Assembly (NCBI GenBank): GCA_030522375.1
Contig: CP130488.1
Location: forward strand, 186,001-250,000
DNA length: 64,000 nucleotides
Direction: 5' to 3'
From: Methanosuratincola petrocarbonis
GTDB taxonomy: Archaea > Thermoproteota > Methanomethylicia > Methanomethylicales > Methanomethylicaceae
The notes under the pieces are model-generated. The model was not told the DNA's origin and made no database searches. It worked only from the letters and a program-made list of their open reading frames with translations. A program made the translations under genes and the position numbers. Within the stretch, counting starts at the first letter, position 1. Each line of letters opens with the position of its first letter. Below are positions 44,207-52,469 of this stretch, piece after piece.

Positions 44207-46627
44207 TCAGGTCTTTATCCCCAACAGCTCTGCGAGTGACCTGATCTTCTCAATCCACCTGGACGCACTGGGATCGCCAGAGGCCTCTCTCGCTTTCATG
44301 TACCCCTGCCATTTCAATATGATCTGGAACAGCATGTTCTGCGCAAGCCAGTAATTGATCCCGAGTTGCAGCCTTTCCACTGACCTGAGGAGCCGCTCCA
44401 GCTTTTCCATCCTGCCGAAGTCTTCAGGGTTCTCCGCCAGCCGCCCCAGCTCGCGCTCGATGCATCCCTTCGCCTCCAGCCCGATCGTCCCTTTGTCAAG
44501 CTCGATCTGCAGGCTCATTGCTTCCTCGGCGAGCCTCTCGAAGACACCCGGATCCATTTCTCCCCGCAGGGCCCCGACTATGTTGTACGTCAAAACGACT
44601 TCAGCCGCCGCCCTGAGCGCCATAGGCACCTCGAGTGAGAGCCCTTTCATAAAAGCCATGACAGCGAGGTTGTCGTCGTAGACCTGCTGGAAGTGCGCCC
44701 TGGCCCTCCCGACCGATGCCTCTAGGATCCTCTCGAGCACCTCGATCTGCCTGTCCTTGAACAAGTCCGACAGCGAACAAGAGCACCCCTCTTTCCCGAA
44801 ATAGAGCCCAATCATGCTTATCGCCTTCTGTACGTCCCCTGCCTGGAACGCGGTGTGCAGCGCCCTCTGCGCCTCGGAGAACTCCTCGCCTCCCATCTGC
44901 CTCCTGACTCCGCCGAATATGTTGTGGTCCCCGAGCCACAGGGCTGCGTACCAGATCTCGTCCTCCTCTAGAGTGATTGCTGAGGTCACTCTTGAGTTCC
45001 CTGTAACCAGTACGATCCTCCCTGCCTTCTGCCGTTCGTATGCCTTGTCCTCGACGATGTAGCAGTACACTCGGTGCGGTTCGCCTTCCTCGCCATTGAA
45101 TATCGACGATATCACATGGTGTATCCCGACCCGCGGAAGGTTGACTTTGGATGGCATTACGAATGTCTCGTAAATCTTAGCCCCGTCCCCGAATGTGCTG
45201 AAGTTGCTCTTTGCCGCCCGGAGCCTTTCCAAGTACTCCTGCTCGAAGTCCCTCCCCGTGGATTCCCTCAGGAGCTGGATAACCCTGGCTGCATGCTTCA
45301 TGATCTGGACAGTCTCTATCCTCGACACGTCATCGAAGAACCAACCGCAGCTTGTCTGCATGAGCATCGAATGCCGCTGCATCTCGAGCAATTTCAGGAT
45401 TTTTGACCTGTCCTGCTTGCTGAGGTTCGCCTCGAAATTCCTCTTGAAGAAAAGGTCGACGTTCTCTGGAGAGCGGTCCAACACGACTGATATGTAGTTG
45501 TCCCTTACATCCCATGGTCTCTCGGAGTACTTTTCCATCTCGCTCTCGTAAGTGGCTGCAGAGTTATCCCTCAGCCAGTCCATTGCCTCCCTGAGTGGCC
45601 TCCTCCACTTCTGCAGCTGGCAAACCCCTGTCTTGCAGCCGCATTCGTCCATCCACCTCTCGACGCCATGCTCGCAGCTCCACGAGGTCCTCTCTGCGAT
45701 CTCGACCTCGTCCTTGGGCGGGTTCATCTCGAGGAATTCCCCAAAGTTGGTCAACCTCGCAAGGCTATTCGCTTTGATGTAGTGCAGGCAGTATGAGAGG
45801 GCCATCTCGCCGAACTTGTGGTGGTGCCCGTAAGTCTCACCATCAGTCGCAACGCTCAGGATCTGGCTCCCCTCATTCTCCGTGAACCCTGACAGTATCC
45901 TCTTTGCGAATACCTCGCCGTCGTTCAGAAGCCCGCCGAATGCCACCTCCTTAGAAATCGCCTCGTTGTAGAAGAAGATGCTGATAGTCTTCCCCGAGGG
46001 GAGCCTGCATAAATAGGGGCGGTTGGTGCAGAGCGCCCCGTTGCGCGCATCCTTCCAGTCTCCATCGCCGTATCTCCTCACCCTCTTTGCCTGATGGGGC
46101 GCTAAAATCGTGAACTTTATCCCCTCCTGGGCGAGGGTCTCGAGGGTCGGGGTGTCCACCGCGGTCTCAGGGAGCCACATCCCCTCCGGGTCCCTCCTGA
46201 ACCTGGCCTTGAAGTCCGCCACTCCCCACTTGATCTGGGTAACCTTGTCCCTCGTGCTCGCGAGCGGCATTATCATGTGGCTGTAAGCCTGCGCGATCGC
46301 AGAGCCGTGCCCAGAGAATTCCTTCCTGCTCCTAATGTCCGCTTCCAGTATCGCCTCATAAGTCTCATGTGCGTTCCTTTCCATCCACGAGAGCAGCGTG
46401 GGCCCAAAGTTGAAGCTGATCATCGAGTAGTTGTTCACTATGTCGACTATCCTGCGGTCTGGCCCAATTATCCGTGACGCGGTGTTCGGGGCATAGCACT
46501 CCGCCGTCACCCTCTGATTCCAGTCGTGGTAAGGGCGGGCCGACTCTTGTGCCTCGACCTCTTCGAGCCAAGGATTCTCCCGCGGTGGCTGGTAGAAGTG
46601 CCCATGGATGCAGACGAACCTCTCCAA
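44207..46627 (-). CDS. Large GH57 enzyme (DUF3536-containing type)
   Basis: 806 residues. GH57 motifs are intact: CIHGHFYQPPRENPW (motif 1), MWLPETAVD with the nucleophile Glu near residue 158, and ATDGETYGHHHKFGEMAL with the catalytic Asp. The long helical C-terminal part (about 450-806) is the DUF3536 type. Likely an alpha-glucan hydrolase or transferase acting with MalQ downstream. Unlike the GH57 protein at 30.9 kb, it retains the active site. TTG start at 46627; AGGAG lies about 13 bases upstream. Confidence 0.9.
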   Translation of the reverse strand: MERFVCIHGHFYQPPRENPWLEEVEAQESARPYHDWNQRVTAECYAPNTASRIIGPDRRIVDIVNNYSMISFNFGPTLLSWMERNAHETYEAILEADIRSRKEFSGHGSAIAQAYSHMIMPLASTRDKVTQIKWGVADFKARFRRDPEGMWLPETAVDTPTLETLAQEGIKFTILAPHQAKRVRRYGDGDWKDARNGALCTNRPYLCRLPSGKTISIFFYNEAISKEVAFGGLLNDGEVFAKRILSGFTENEGSQILSVATDGETYGHHHKFGEMALSYCLHYIKANSLARLTNFGEFLEMNPPKDEVEIAERTSWSCEHGVERWMDECGCKTGVCQLQKWRRPLREAMDWLRDNSAATYESEMEKYSERPWDVRDNYISVVLDRSPENVDLFFKRNFEANLSKQDRSKILKLLEMQRHSMLMQTSCGWFFDDVSRIETVQIMKHAARVIQLLRESTGRDFEQEYLERLRAAKSNFSTFGDGAKIYETFVMPSKVNLPRVGIHHVISSIFNGEEGEPHRVYCYIVEDKAYERQKAGRIVLVTGNSRVTSAITLEEDEIWYAALWLGDHNIFGGVRRQMGGEEFSEAQRALHTAFQAGDVQKAISMIGLYFGKEGCSCSLSDLFKDRQIEVLERILEASVGRARAHFQQVYDDNLAVMAFMKGLSLEVPMALRAAAEVVLTYNIVGALRGEMDPGVFERLAEEAMSLQIELDKGTIGLEAKGCIERELGRLAENPEDFGRMEKLERLLRSVERLQLGINYWLAQNMLFQIILKWQGYMKAREASGDPSASRWIEKIRSLAELLGIKT

Positions 46628-46767
46628 ATTTTAACACGTTCTCCTAAATCACTTTTTCAGTTTTGGATATAAAAATACCTGGGGCAGCGCCTTGCAGCCC
46701 GATCTGGGCTATGATCGCTACTTTTTTAACCTACCTTTTCGCTAATTACCCGGTTGGGGGACAGAGA

Positions 46768-47175
46768 CTGCAGACGAAGGACAAGATCACCGTTGTGGAA
46801 CGCCTTAAGGGATACATAAACAGCATCGTCGAGGTCCACCTCATGGATGAGCAGGTCATAACGGGGAGGCTTGTGCAAGTCGACGAGGATCTACTCAACA
46901 TATTCTTGGAGGACTGCACAGACCTCTCTGGGAAGGTCTCGCCTGCGGCTGTTATAATGGGGGCTTCCATCTCCCACATCAACATAGTCTCGCTCCCCGC
47001 ATGCGAGTCGCTCGACGACAAGGTCTACGACCTTATCTCGAAGAACGGCGAGATGACGGTAAACGAGATAGCAAAGATCCTCAACGCGAAGCCGAGTAGC
47101 GTCAGCTCCGCCCTCAGACGACTAAAGAGGAACGGGATGCTCCCCGGGACCAGGAGAAACCTCCACCAGCCATAA
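46768..47175 (+). CDS. LSm-domain protein with C-terminal winged helix
   Basis: About 135 residues. The N-terminal LSm fold reads YINSIVEVHLMDEQVITGRLVQVDEDLLNIFLEDCTD ... AAVIMGASISHINIVSLP, the Sm1/Sm2 layout. A linker leads to a winged helix (VYDLISKNGEMTVNEIAKILNAKPSSVSSALRRLKRNGML). RNA binding is expected. The start is uncertain: GGGGGA sits six bases before CTG at 46768, while GTG at 46795 has no site and the ATG codons upstream (46663, 46711) lie in AT-rich promoter-like sequence. Confidence 0.8.
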   Translation: MQTKDKITVVERLKGYINSIVEVHLMDEQVITGRLVQVDEDLLNIFLEDCTDLSGKVSPAAVIMGASISHINIVSLPACESLDDKVYDLISKNGEMTVNEIAKILNAKPSSVSSALRRLKRNGMLPGTRRNLHQP

Positions 47176-47365
47176 AGATCAGGTTTTTATCCCTATCTGC
47201 GATCAGATTATTGGGCGGGCTATGATGAATTGTCCCGATGACTTTTCGGAATGACTTGGATCTTGAGTGCATGACGCCTGCCCAGATCATTATTATCTGT
47301 GGGTCGTTTGCCCCTTCAATAAAAGATAAAAGCATACTTTTCCCCTGCTTCTCCAGTGAGCGTAG

Positions 47366-47782
47366 TTGCCACATGCCACAGTGAGATGGACCGGCGGTTT
47401 GAAGTTCGAGGGAATGGACAGCCAGGGCCATATGACTCTCATGGAGGCGCACAAGAACTACGGCGGTATGGGCGAAGGTACCACGCCTATGGACCTTTTC
47501 CTGATCGCCCTGGGCGGCTGCGCCGGCATCGACATTGTTACTATGCTCGAGGCCAGGAAGCAGCAGCTCGAATCCTACGAGGTGGTCCTAGACGGGGAGC
47601 GCAGGGAGGAGTATCCGAAGTTCTTCAAGAAGATCGCCCTCCGGTTCGTACTGAAGGGGGATCTCGACGACAATGTTGTAGACCGTGTAGTGAGCCTCAC
47701 GATGACGAAGGTCTGCCCAATAGCCGCCATGCTGAGCAAGATCGCCGAGGTCACTTGGAGCTATGAGATCGTAAGGGGATGA
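47366..47782 (+). CDS. OsmC/Ohr family protein
   Basis: 138 residues. Catalytic cysteines are in ALGGCAGIDIV and TKVCPIAAML, and GEGTTPMDLFLIALGGCAG is the family signature. Reduces organic or other peroxides with thiols. TTG at 47366 (an overlapping ATG is out of frame). It is close upstream of the glycosyltransferase at 47.9 kb, the frames overlapping only if that gene's long alternative start is used. Confidence 0.9.
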   Translation: MPHATVRWTGGLKFEGMDSQGHMTLMEAHKNYGGMGEGTTPMDLFLIALGGCAGIDIVTMLEARKQQLESYEVVLDGERREEYPKFFKKIALRFVLKGDLDDNVVDRVVSLTMTKVCPIAAMLSKIAEVTWSYEIVRG

Positions 47783-47874
47783 CCAGATCCGGCGACTGGC
47801 GTGGAGCCCCTGGGCGTTCCAACCGAATCCTTATTACAGAAAACCACAGATCCTCTACTCTGCGGTGTCTTTTC

Positions 47875-49119
47875 TTGAGGATAGCCGTCTTTACTTGGGA
47901 GTTCCCACCGAAGATCGTCGGGGGGCTCGGGACTTTCACTTACGAGCTCTCGATAGGGCTCAGGCGCCTGGGACATGAGGTGACCGCCTTCACGATGAAC
48001 GACGGCACGCTGAAGACAAGGGAGGTTATCGACGGGATCGAGGTCCACCGTCCAAAGTTGATCGACTTCTCCGACACGCTCCCTGAGTTCGAGTCCGAGG
48101 AGATAAGGCGCTCTGGGACTGCTGCGAAGTTCTTCTCGAAGGTTCTGGTGTACAACCTTCTGGTCAGCACCAAGATAGCGAACGACCTTATCCCAAAAGA
48201 AGGGAGATCCTTTGACCTTCTCTCGGTGCACGACTGGCTCTCCGCGATGGCTGGGATCGCGCTGAAGAAGGCGACTGGGATCCCGATGGCCTTCCACATC
48301 CACTCGACCGAGCGGGGTCGTACCCTGGGGAGGGGCTCATCGATAATATATGACTTGGAGAAGAAGGCAGCCAACTTCGCGGACAGGATCGTGACTGTGT
48401 CCAACGCTATGCGTGACGAGCTCATCGCCTGCGGCTTCCCCTCTGAAAAGATAGATGTCGTCTGGAACGGGGTCGACGTCTCGAAGTACTCGCCGGACAG
48501 GGTTAGAATGGAGGATCGGCAGGCGATCCGATCGCGGTACGGCGTATCAGAGGGCGACCGGATGCTGCTCTTCTTGGGGCGCCTGACTGCTGTGAAAGGG
48601 GTTGACAGGCTCTTCATGGCGATGCCCCACATACTCCAGCGGTTCCCCGACACGAGGCTCGTCGTCGTCGGCAAGGGAGACCTCGAGGAGGAGCTGCTGC
48701 GCCTGTCCGAGAATCTGGGGATCAAGGACAGGGTTGCATTCGACTTCAGGATGCTCCCGGAGGACGAAAGGATACGCGTCTATGCCGCATCGGACATTGC
48801 CGTCTTCCCGAGCATCTACGAGCCCTTTGGGATCGTTGCACTGGAGGCGATGGCAATGGGGAAGCCTGTTGTCGTCGGGGCTAGGGGAGTGAGCGGCATG
48901 AGGGAGATTGTCGTAAACTACGGCGATCACCAGTGCGGTTACCACATAAACCCTTACGACCCAATGGACATCGCATGGGGCGTGAACAACCTCCTCGGCG
49001 ACCCGGACAAGATCGAGAGATACGGGAAGAACGCACGCGCGAGGGTTCTCGAGAGCTTCACGATGGACTCGGTCTCGAGGAGGATCTCCGAGCTCTACGG
49101 TTCTGTGGCGGGAAAATAA
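47875..49119 (+). CDS. GT-B glycosyltransferase (glycogen-synthase-like)
   Basis: 414 residues from TTG 47875, which has GGTG upstream and begins at the conserved MRIAVFTWEFPPKIVGGLGTFTYEL. HDWLSAMAG, FLGRLTAVKGVDRLF, FPSIYEPFGIVALEAMAMGKPVVV complete the donor and acceptor domains. It is a paralogue of the enzyme at 34.3-35.5 kb, so the locus holds two full-length and one half-length GT-B proteins. An upstream frame extension has no family similarity. Confidence 0.92.
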   Translation: MRIAVFTWEFPPKIVGGLGTFTYELSIGLRRLGHEVTAFTMNDGTLKTREVIDGIEVHRPKLIDFSDTLPEFESEEIRRSGTAAKFFSKVLVYNLLVSTKIANDLIPKEGRSFDLLSVHDWLSAMAGIALKKATGIPMAFHIHSTERGRTLGRGSSIIYDLEKKAANFADRIVTVSNAMRDELIACGFPSEKIDVVWNGVDVSKYSPDRVRMEDRQAIRSRYGVSEGDRMLLFLGRLTAVKGVDRLFMAMPHILQRFPDTRLVVVGKGDLEEELLRLSENLGIKDRVAFDFRMLPEDERIRVYAASDIAVFPSIYEPFGIVALEAMAMGKPVVVGARGVSGMREIVVNYGDHQCGYHINPYDPMDIAWGVNNLLGDPDKIERYGKNARARVLESFTMDSVSRRISELYGSVAGK

Positions 49120-49141
49120 TGGCTGTTGAGTGGTAAAAACA

Positions 49142-49238
49142 TGGTGCGGCCGCCGGGATTTGAACCCGGGTCCTTAGCGTTCTACAGGCATTAGCCTTTG
49201 GCAGGCTAACGTCCTAGACCAGGCTAGACTACGGCCGC
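49142..49238 (-). tRNA. tRNA-Gly (GCC anticodon) with a 19-base intron at 37/38
   Basis: Acceptor GCGGCCG/CGGCCGC, D stem GTCT/GGAC, anticodon stem TTAGC/GCTAA, T stem CCGGG/CCCGG with TTCAAAT loop, discriminator A and encoded CCA. The anticodon loop carries a 19-base intron (49180-49198) in a textbook bulge-helix-bulge: central helix CTGC/GTAG, 3-base bulges CAA and AAC, inner stem AGGC/GCCT. The mature loop is CTGCCAC. A TATA-like AAGTTAAATATCC lies about 30 bases upstream. Confidence 0.96.
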
Positions 49239-49458
49239 AACTTTGTGAACATTTTGCATAGGGGATATTTAACTTTTCGGAGCCAGAAAAATGCGGCAAA
49301 AATGACCTAAGGGGGCTATCGCAAACGCCTTGATTTCATCCCTCGCGGTCAAATTAACTCTGAGCGATCATTGCCCCAATGATATTCGGTGCCAGAAGAA
49401 AATAAAAATATGCCCATCAAAAAAACTTATTAAACCCAGGGTTCAATAGACGAGCGTT

Positions 49459-49535
49459 GCCCGAGTAGCTCAGCCTGGGAGAGCATCCGGCTGAAGACCG
49501 GAGTGTCGCTGGTTCAAATCCGGCCTCGGGCACCA
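49459..49535 (+). tRNA. tRNA-Phe (GAA anticodon)
   Basis: Acceptor GCCCGAG/CTCGGGC, D arm GCTC/GAGC, anticodon stem TCCGG/CCGGA around CTGAAGA (anticodon GAA), T stem GCTGG/CCGGC, discriminator A, encoded CCA, no intron. TATA-like AACTTATTAAAC at 49424-49435. Confidence 0.96.
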
Positions 49536-49846
49536 CCGAACCTTTACTTTTAAGAAAAGCTTCACCAAAAGAACGTTTTCCTGAACGTTTTTCAGATTTG
49601 ATGATACGGTACACAGAGCGTGGGATCCCAGAGTTGATCGGGAAGTTTTTGGTATTGCCCCCTTCAAAGAGAAGGTTTTTGAAATCACTCCGTTCAAGGA
49701 CAATGATCTAGTAAATCAAGTGACCGTTCGATATTCTGGACTTGAAATATTTTTTGCAGTGTTGTAGCACTGGCGGGTCACACTTCTAGAGATGATGGCA
49801 GATCCGAACACAAAAACTGTGGATGAAATGCAAAGATCTTTTGGCT
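49536..49846. other. Gene-poor stretch after tRNA-Phe with an imperfect direct repeat
   Basis: About 310 bases without a supported gene. Two copies of a ~30-base unit (near 49645 and 49674) encode PFKEKVFEI-like text if read in frame, but there is no start codon and the frame is short. It may be a degraded coding remnant. Long minus-strand frames here are antisense to the tRNA and are not genes. Confidence 0.4.
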
Positions 49847-50644
49847 TCAGGTACCGAATCTCCTTTGCCTTCTCTGGTAGGTCCTTATAGCCCTAAGGAG
49901 ATCTATCTTCCTCAATTCGGGCCAGTAAACATCCATGAAATAGAACTCAGAATACGCGCTCTGCCACAGTAGGAAACCGCTCAATCTCTCTTCACCCGAG
50001 GTTCTTATTATGAGGTCCGGATCCGGATCCTCTGCTGTGTAGAGGTATTTCGCAAAGGTCTCTTCGTTTATCTCGCCAACCCCGAGGTCTCCGTTTATGA
50101 CCTCCGCGATTATCTTCCTTGCAGCGTCGAGTATTTCAGCCCTGCCACCATATGCTATTGCGACATTCAGCCTTCGGTCGCTGTAGCCCCTAGTGCTCTC
50201 TTCCGCCCTGCGGATGGCCTCCCTCAACGACTCCTTGAGTAAGTGGAGTCTGCCGAGGGCTCTGATCCTGACTTTCCTCTCGTGGATCTCCTTGCTCTCG
50301 ATCACGTCGTTGAATGCCTTCTCTGCCAAGCCGATCAGGGCATCGACTTCCTCCTTGGGCCTGTTGAGATTCTCGGTCGAGAGCGCATAAACGGTCACTG
50401 TTTTTATGCCAATTTCCCAGCACCATCGAAGGACCTCCTTAAGCTTCTCGAACCCGTACTGGTGCCCTAGATTGGGATCGAGTCCCAGTTCCTTTGCCCA
50501 GCGCCGGTTCCCGTCCAGGATGAGGCCCACATGCCTCGGGATCTGACCGCTCTTTACGCTGTTAGAAAGCTTCTTCTCATAGTACCTGTAGACCCAGCCG
50601 ATGACCCATCCCCTTATTGCATGGAATGCACAAGGCGCTCTCAT
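49847..50644 (-). CDS. uppS: cis-Prenyltransferase (undecaprenyl/polyprenyl diphosphate synthase family)
   Basis: 265 residues; builds long-chain polyprenyl diphosphate for lipid carriers used in glycosylation. Family motifs: HVGLILDGNRRWAKELGL (catalytic Asp), GHQYGFEKL, VYALSTENLNRP, VAIAYGGRAEI, DPDLIIRTSGEERLSGFLLWQSAYSEFYF. ATG at 50644 gives the usual hydrophobic N-terminus of archaeal homologues. Confidence 0.95.
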   Translation of the reverse strand: MRAPCAFHAIRGWVIGWVYRYYEKKLSNSVKSGQIPRHVGLILDGNRRWAKELGLDPNLGHQYGFEKLKEVLRWCWEIGIKTVTVYALSTENLNRPKEEVDALIGLAEKAFNDVIESKEIHERKVRIRALGRLHLLKESLREAIRRAEESTRGYSDRRLNVAIAYGGRAEILDAARKIIAEVINGDLGVGEINEETFAKYLYTAEDPDPDLIIRTSGEERLSGFLLWQSAYSEFYFMDVYWPELRKIDLLRAIRTYQRRQRRFGT

Positions 50645-50741
50645 ATCTCGGGAAACCCCTTCATTTGATCAGCACTAGGAATGTGTTGTTACGTTCTGTT
50701 TATTTTGTTTTGGTTTGGATCACTTACCATATGTTGTGATT

Positions 50742-51821
50742 TCAAATCACGATGAGCTCCCTTGGGAACTTGGTCAGATCCCTCTTCCCGCCCTTCTCTA
50801 CGACCAAAAGGTCCTCTATCCTTATTCCGAACTTCCCGGGGAGGTAGGCTCCAGGTTCTATTGTAATCACATTGCCTGGCGCCAGGGGGCTCCCGTTCGA
50901 AGGCCCGATGACAGGCGCCTCATGGATCTCGATGCCCACCCCGTGCCCGAGCCCGTGGACAAAATAGTTACCGAGCCCTAGGCGATCTAGCACCCCCCGG
51001 GCCACTGCATCGACCTCCCTGCCCGAGACCCCGTCCCTGACGATATCGATCGCCCTCTCCTGTGCCTCCCTGACTGCTTCATACGCCCTTCTGACCTCCC
51101 CAACGGGTTCGCCAAAGAAGAGCGTCCTCGTCATGTCCGAGCAGTAGCCGCCGTACTTCGCCCCAAAGTCTATCACGACCGCGTCTCCCCTCGAGGGTCT
51201 CCTCGTGCTGGGCATCCCATGCGGGTAAACCCCTCTGGGCCCTGATGCGACTATCGTCTCGAAGGCGAACGATTCCTCCCCCTCTTTCCTCAGGTAGTAT
51301 TCGAGCTCCGCGGCTATCTCAAGTTCGCTCATCCCTTCTTTCATATTCTCTATCGCCTTTTCGAGCGCCCTGTCGTTTATTGACTGCGCCCTCTCTATGA
51401 GCGCGATCTCGTCAGCGTCTTTCCTTTCCCTCATTTTTTCGATGAGCCCGCGGAGCGGCTCCAGCTTGAACTCCCCGGAGATCTTTTCCTTCAACGCGGC
51501 GCTGATTACCCCTTCCTCGAAGCCCAGCCTTGATGAATCCTTCACAATCTTTCTGAGCCTTTCGAGGGGCTTCTCCATGAAGTCGGTCTTGACTATCTCG
51601 GATGAATCGACCGTGTCGCAGACCTCCTGGTAATCCAGATCGGTCACGATCAGTGACGCCTCCCCGACCTTGCCGACAAACAGGATCTTGCCATAGCTCC
51701 CTCTCACAAACGGCGCCCCCGTCAAATAGTGGATGTTCTCGGGGCTGAATATTATTGCTCCATCAAGCCCCATCCCCTCGATGCCTGAAACAAGTTCGTT
51801 GATTCTGCGCCTATGGTCCAC
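50742..51821 (-). CDS. M24-family Xaa-Pro dipeptidase/aminopeptidase
   Basis: 359 residues. N-terminal creatinase-like domain (about 1-125), then the metal-binding pita-bread domain with ligands in VIDFGAKYGGYCSDMTRT (two Asp), HGLGHGVGIEIHEAP (His), IEPGAYL (Glu) and GIRIEDLLVV (Glu). Cleaves X-Pro bonds. GTG at 51821 follows AGGTG. Divergent from the ITPase-like gene. Confidence 0.93.
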   Translation of the reverse strand: MDHRRRINELVSGIEGMGLDGAIIFSPENIHYLTGAPFVRGSYGKILFVGKVGEASLIVTDLDYQEVCDTVDSSEIVKTDFMEKPLERLRKIVKDSSRLGFEEGVISAALKEKISGEFKLEPLRGLIEKMRERKDADEIALIERAQSINDRALEKAIENMKEGMSELEIAAELEYYLRKEGEESFAFETIVASGPRGVYPHGMPSTRRPSRGDAVVIDFGAKYGGYCSDMTRTLFFGEPVGEVRRAYEAVREAQERAIDIVRDGVSGREVDAVARGVLDRLGLGNYFVHGLGHGVGIEIHEAPVIGPSNGSPLAPGNVITIEPGAYLPGKFGIRIEDLLVVEKGGKRDLTKFPRELIVI

Positions 51822-51874
51822 CTGTCAGCACCTGCGAAGCATTCTTATCTGTTCCCCTTTTATGATTATCTCCA

Positions 51875-52450
51875 GTGGTGCAGTTGATCGTAGCGGTTGG
51901 GTCCTCGAACCCGGTCAAGGTACAGGCTGTGAAGAACGTCTTCTCCCGATTCTTGCCTCAGGTGGAGGTGATCATGAAGTCGGTCTCATCAGTCGTCCCG
52001 CCCCAGCCTATTGGAATCGAAGAGACAATCCGGGGCGCAATAGGGAGGGCCATGAGAGCGCTGGAGCTGGAGGGATCTGCAGAAATGGGGGTAGGCATAG
52101 AGGCAGGGCTCCTCCCTGTGCCATATTCGATATCTGGCTGGATGGACCAGCAGTATGCTGCCATAGTCGACAGGCGCGGCCGGGTCACGATCGGCGGGGG
52201 CCCGTCATTCGAATACCCCGCAGAAGTGGTAAAGCAAGTCCTCTCTGCCAGCTCGGAGGTAGGGAAAGTTATGGAAGCGCTCACAGGGATCGGGGGTCTC
52301 GGGAGGAGGCAGGGTGCGATAGGGTACTTTTCGAAAGGCGCCTTTGATCGCCTCAAGCTTTCAGAAATTGCCGTACTGATGGCTATGATCCCGAGACTGA
52401 ACGAAGAGATGTATTTCATGGAAACAAAACAAAAAAGGACTTTGGGCTGA
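51875..52450 (+). CDS. Inosine/xanthosine triphosphatase (YjjX/DUF84 family)
   Basis: 191 residues. VAVGSSNPVKVQAVKNVFSRF at the N-terminus and GVGIEAGLLPV, GPSFEYP, GAIGYFSKGAFDR further on are the family marks; it would hydrolyse non-canonical purine nucleotides. The start may be GTG 51875, GTG 51878 or TTG 51884; the message could be nearly leaderless. Confidence 0.88.
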   Translation: MVQLIVAVGSSNPVKVQAVKNVFSRFLPQVEVIMKSVSSVVPPQPIGIEETIRGAIGRAMRALELEGSAEMGVGIEAGLLPVPYSISGWMDQQYAAIVDRRGRVTIGGGPSFEYPAEVVKQVLSASSEVGKVMEALTGIGGLGRRQGAIGYFSKGAFDRLKLSEIAVLMAMIPRLNEEMYFMETKQKRTLG

Positions 52451-52469
52451 TTCCGAATCAAGACCTCGA

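Noticed and set aside
47222..47260. Possible C/D box sRNA (ATGATGA motif)
   Set aside because: A C-box-like ATGATGA is present but no CTGA D box lies at the right distance.
49417..49703. Minus-strand open frames of 65-77 codons across tRNA-Phe
   Set aside because: They are antisense to a confident tRNA and contain the usual tRNA-derived peptide text (RPDLNQRHSGLQPD), a known source of spurious proteins.
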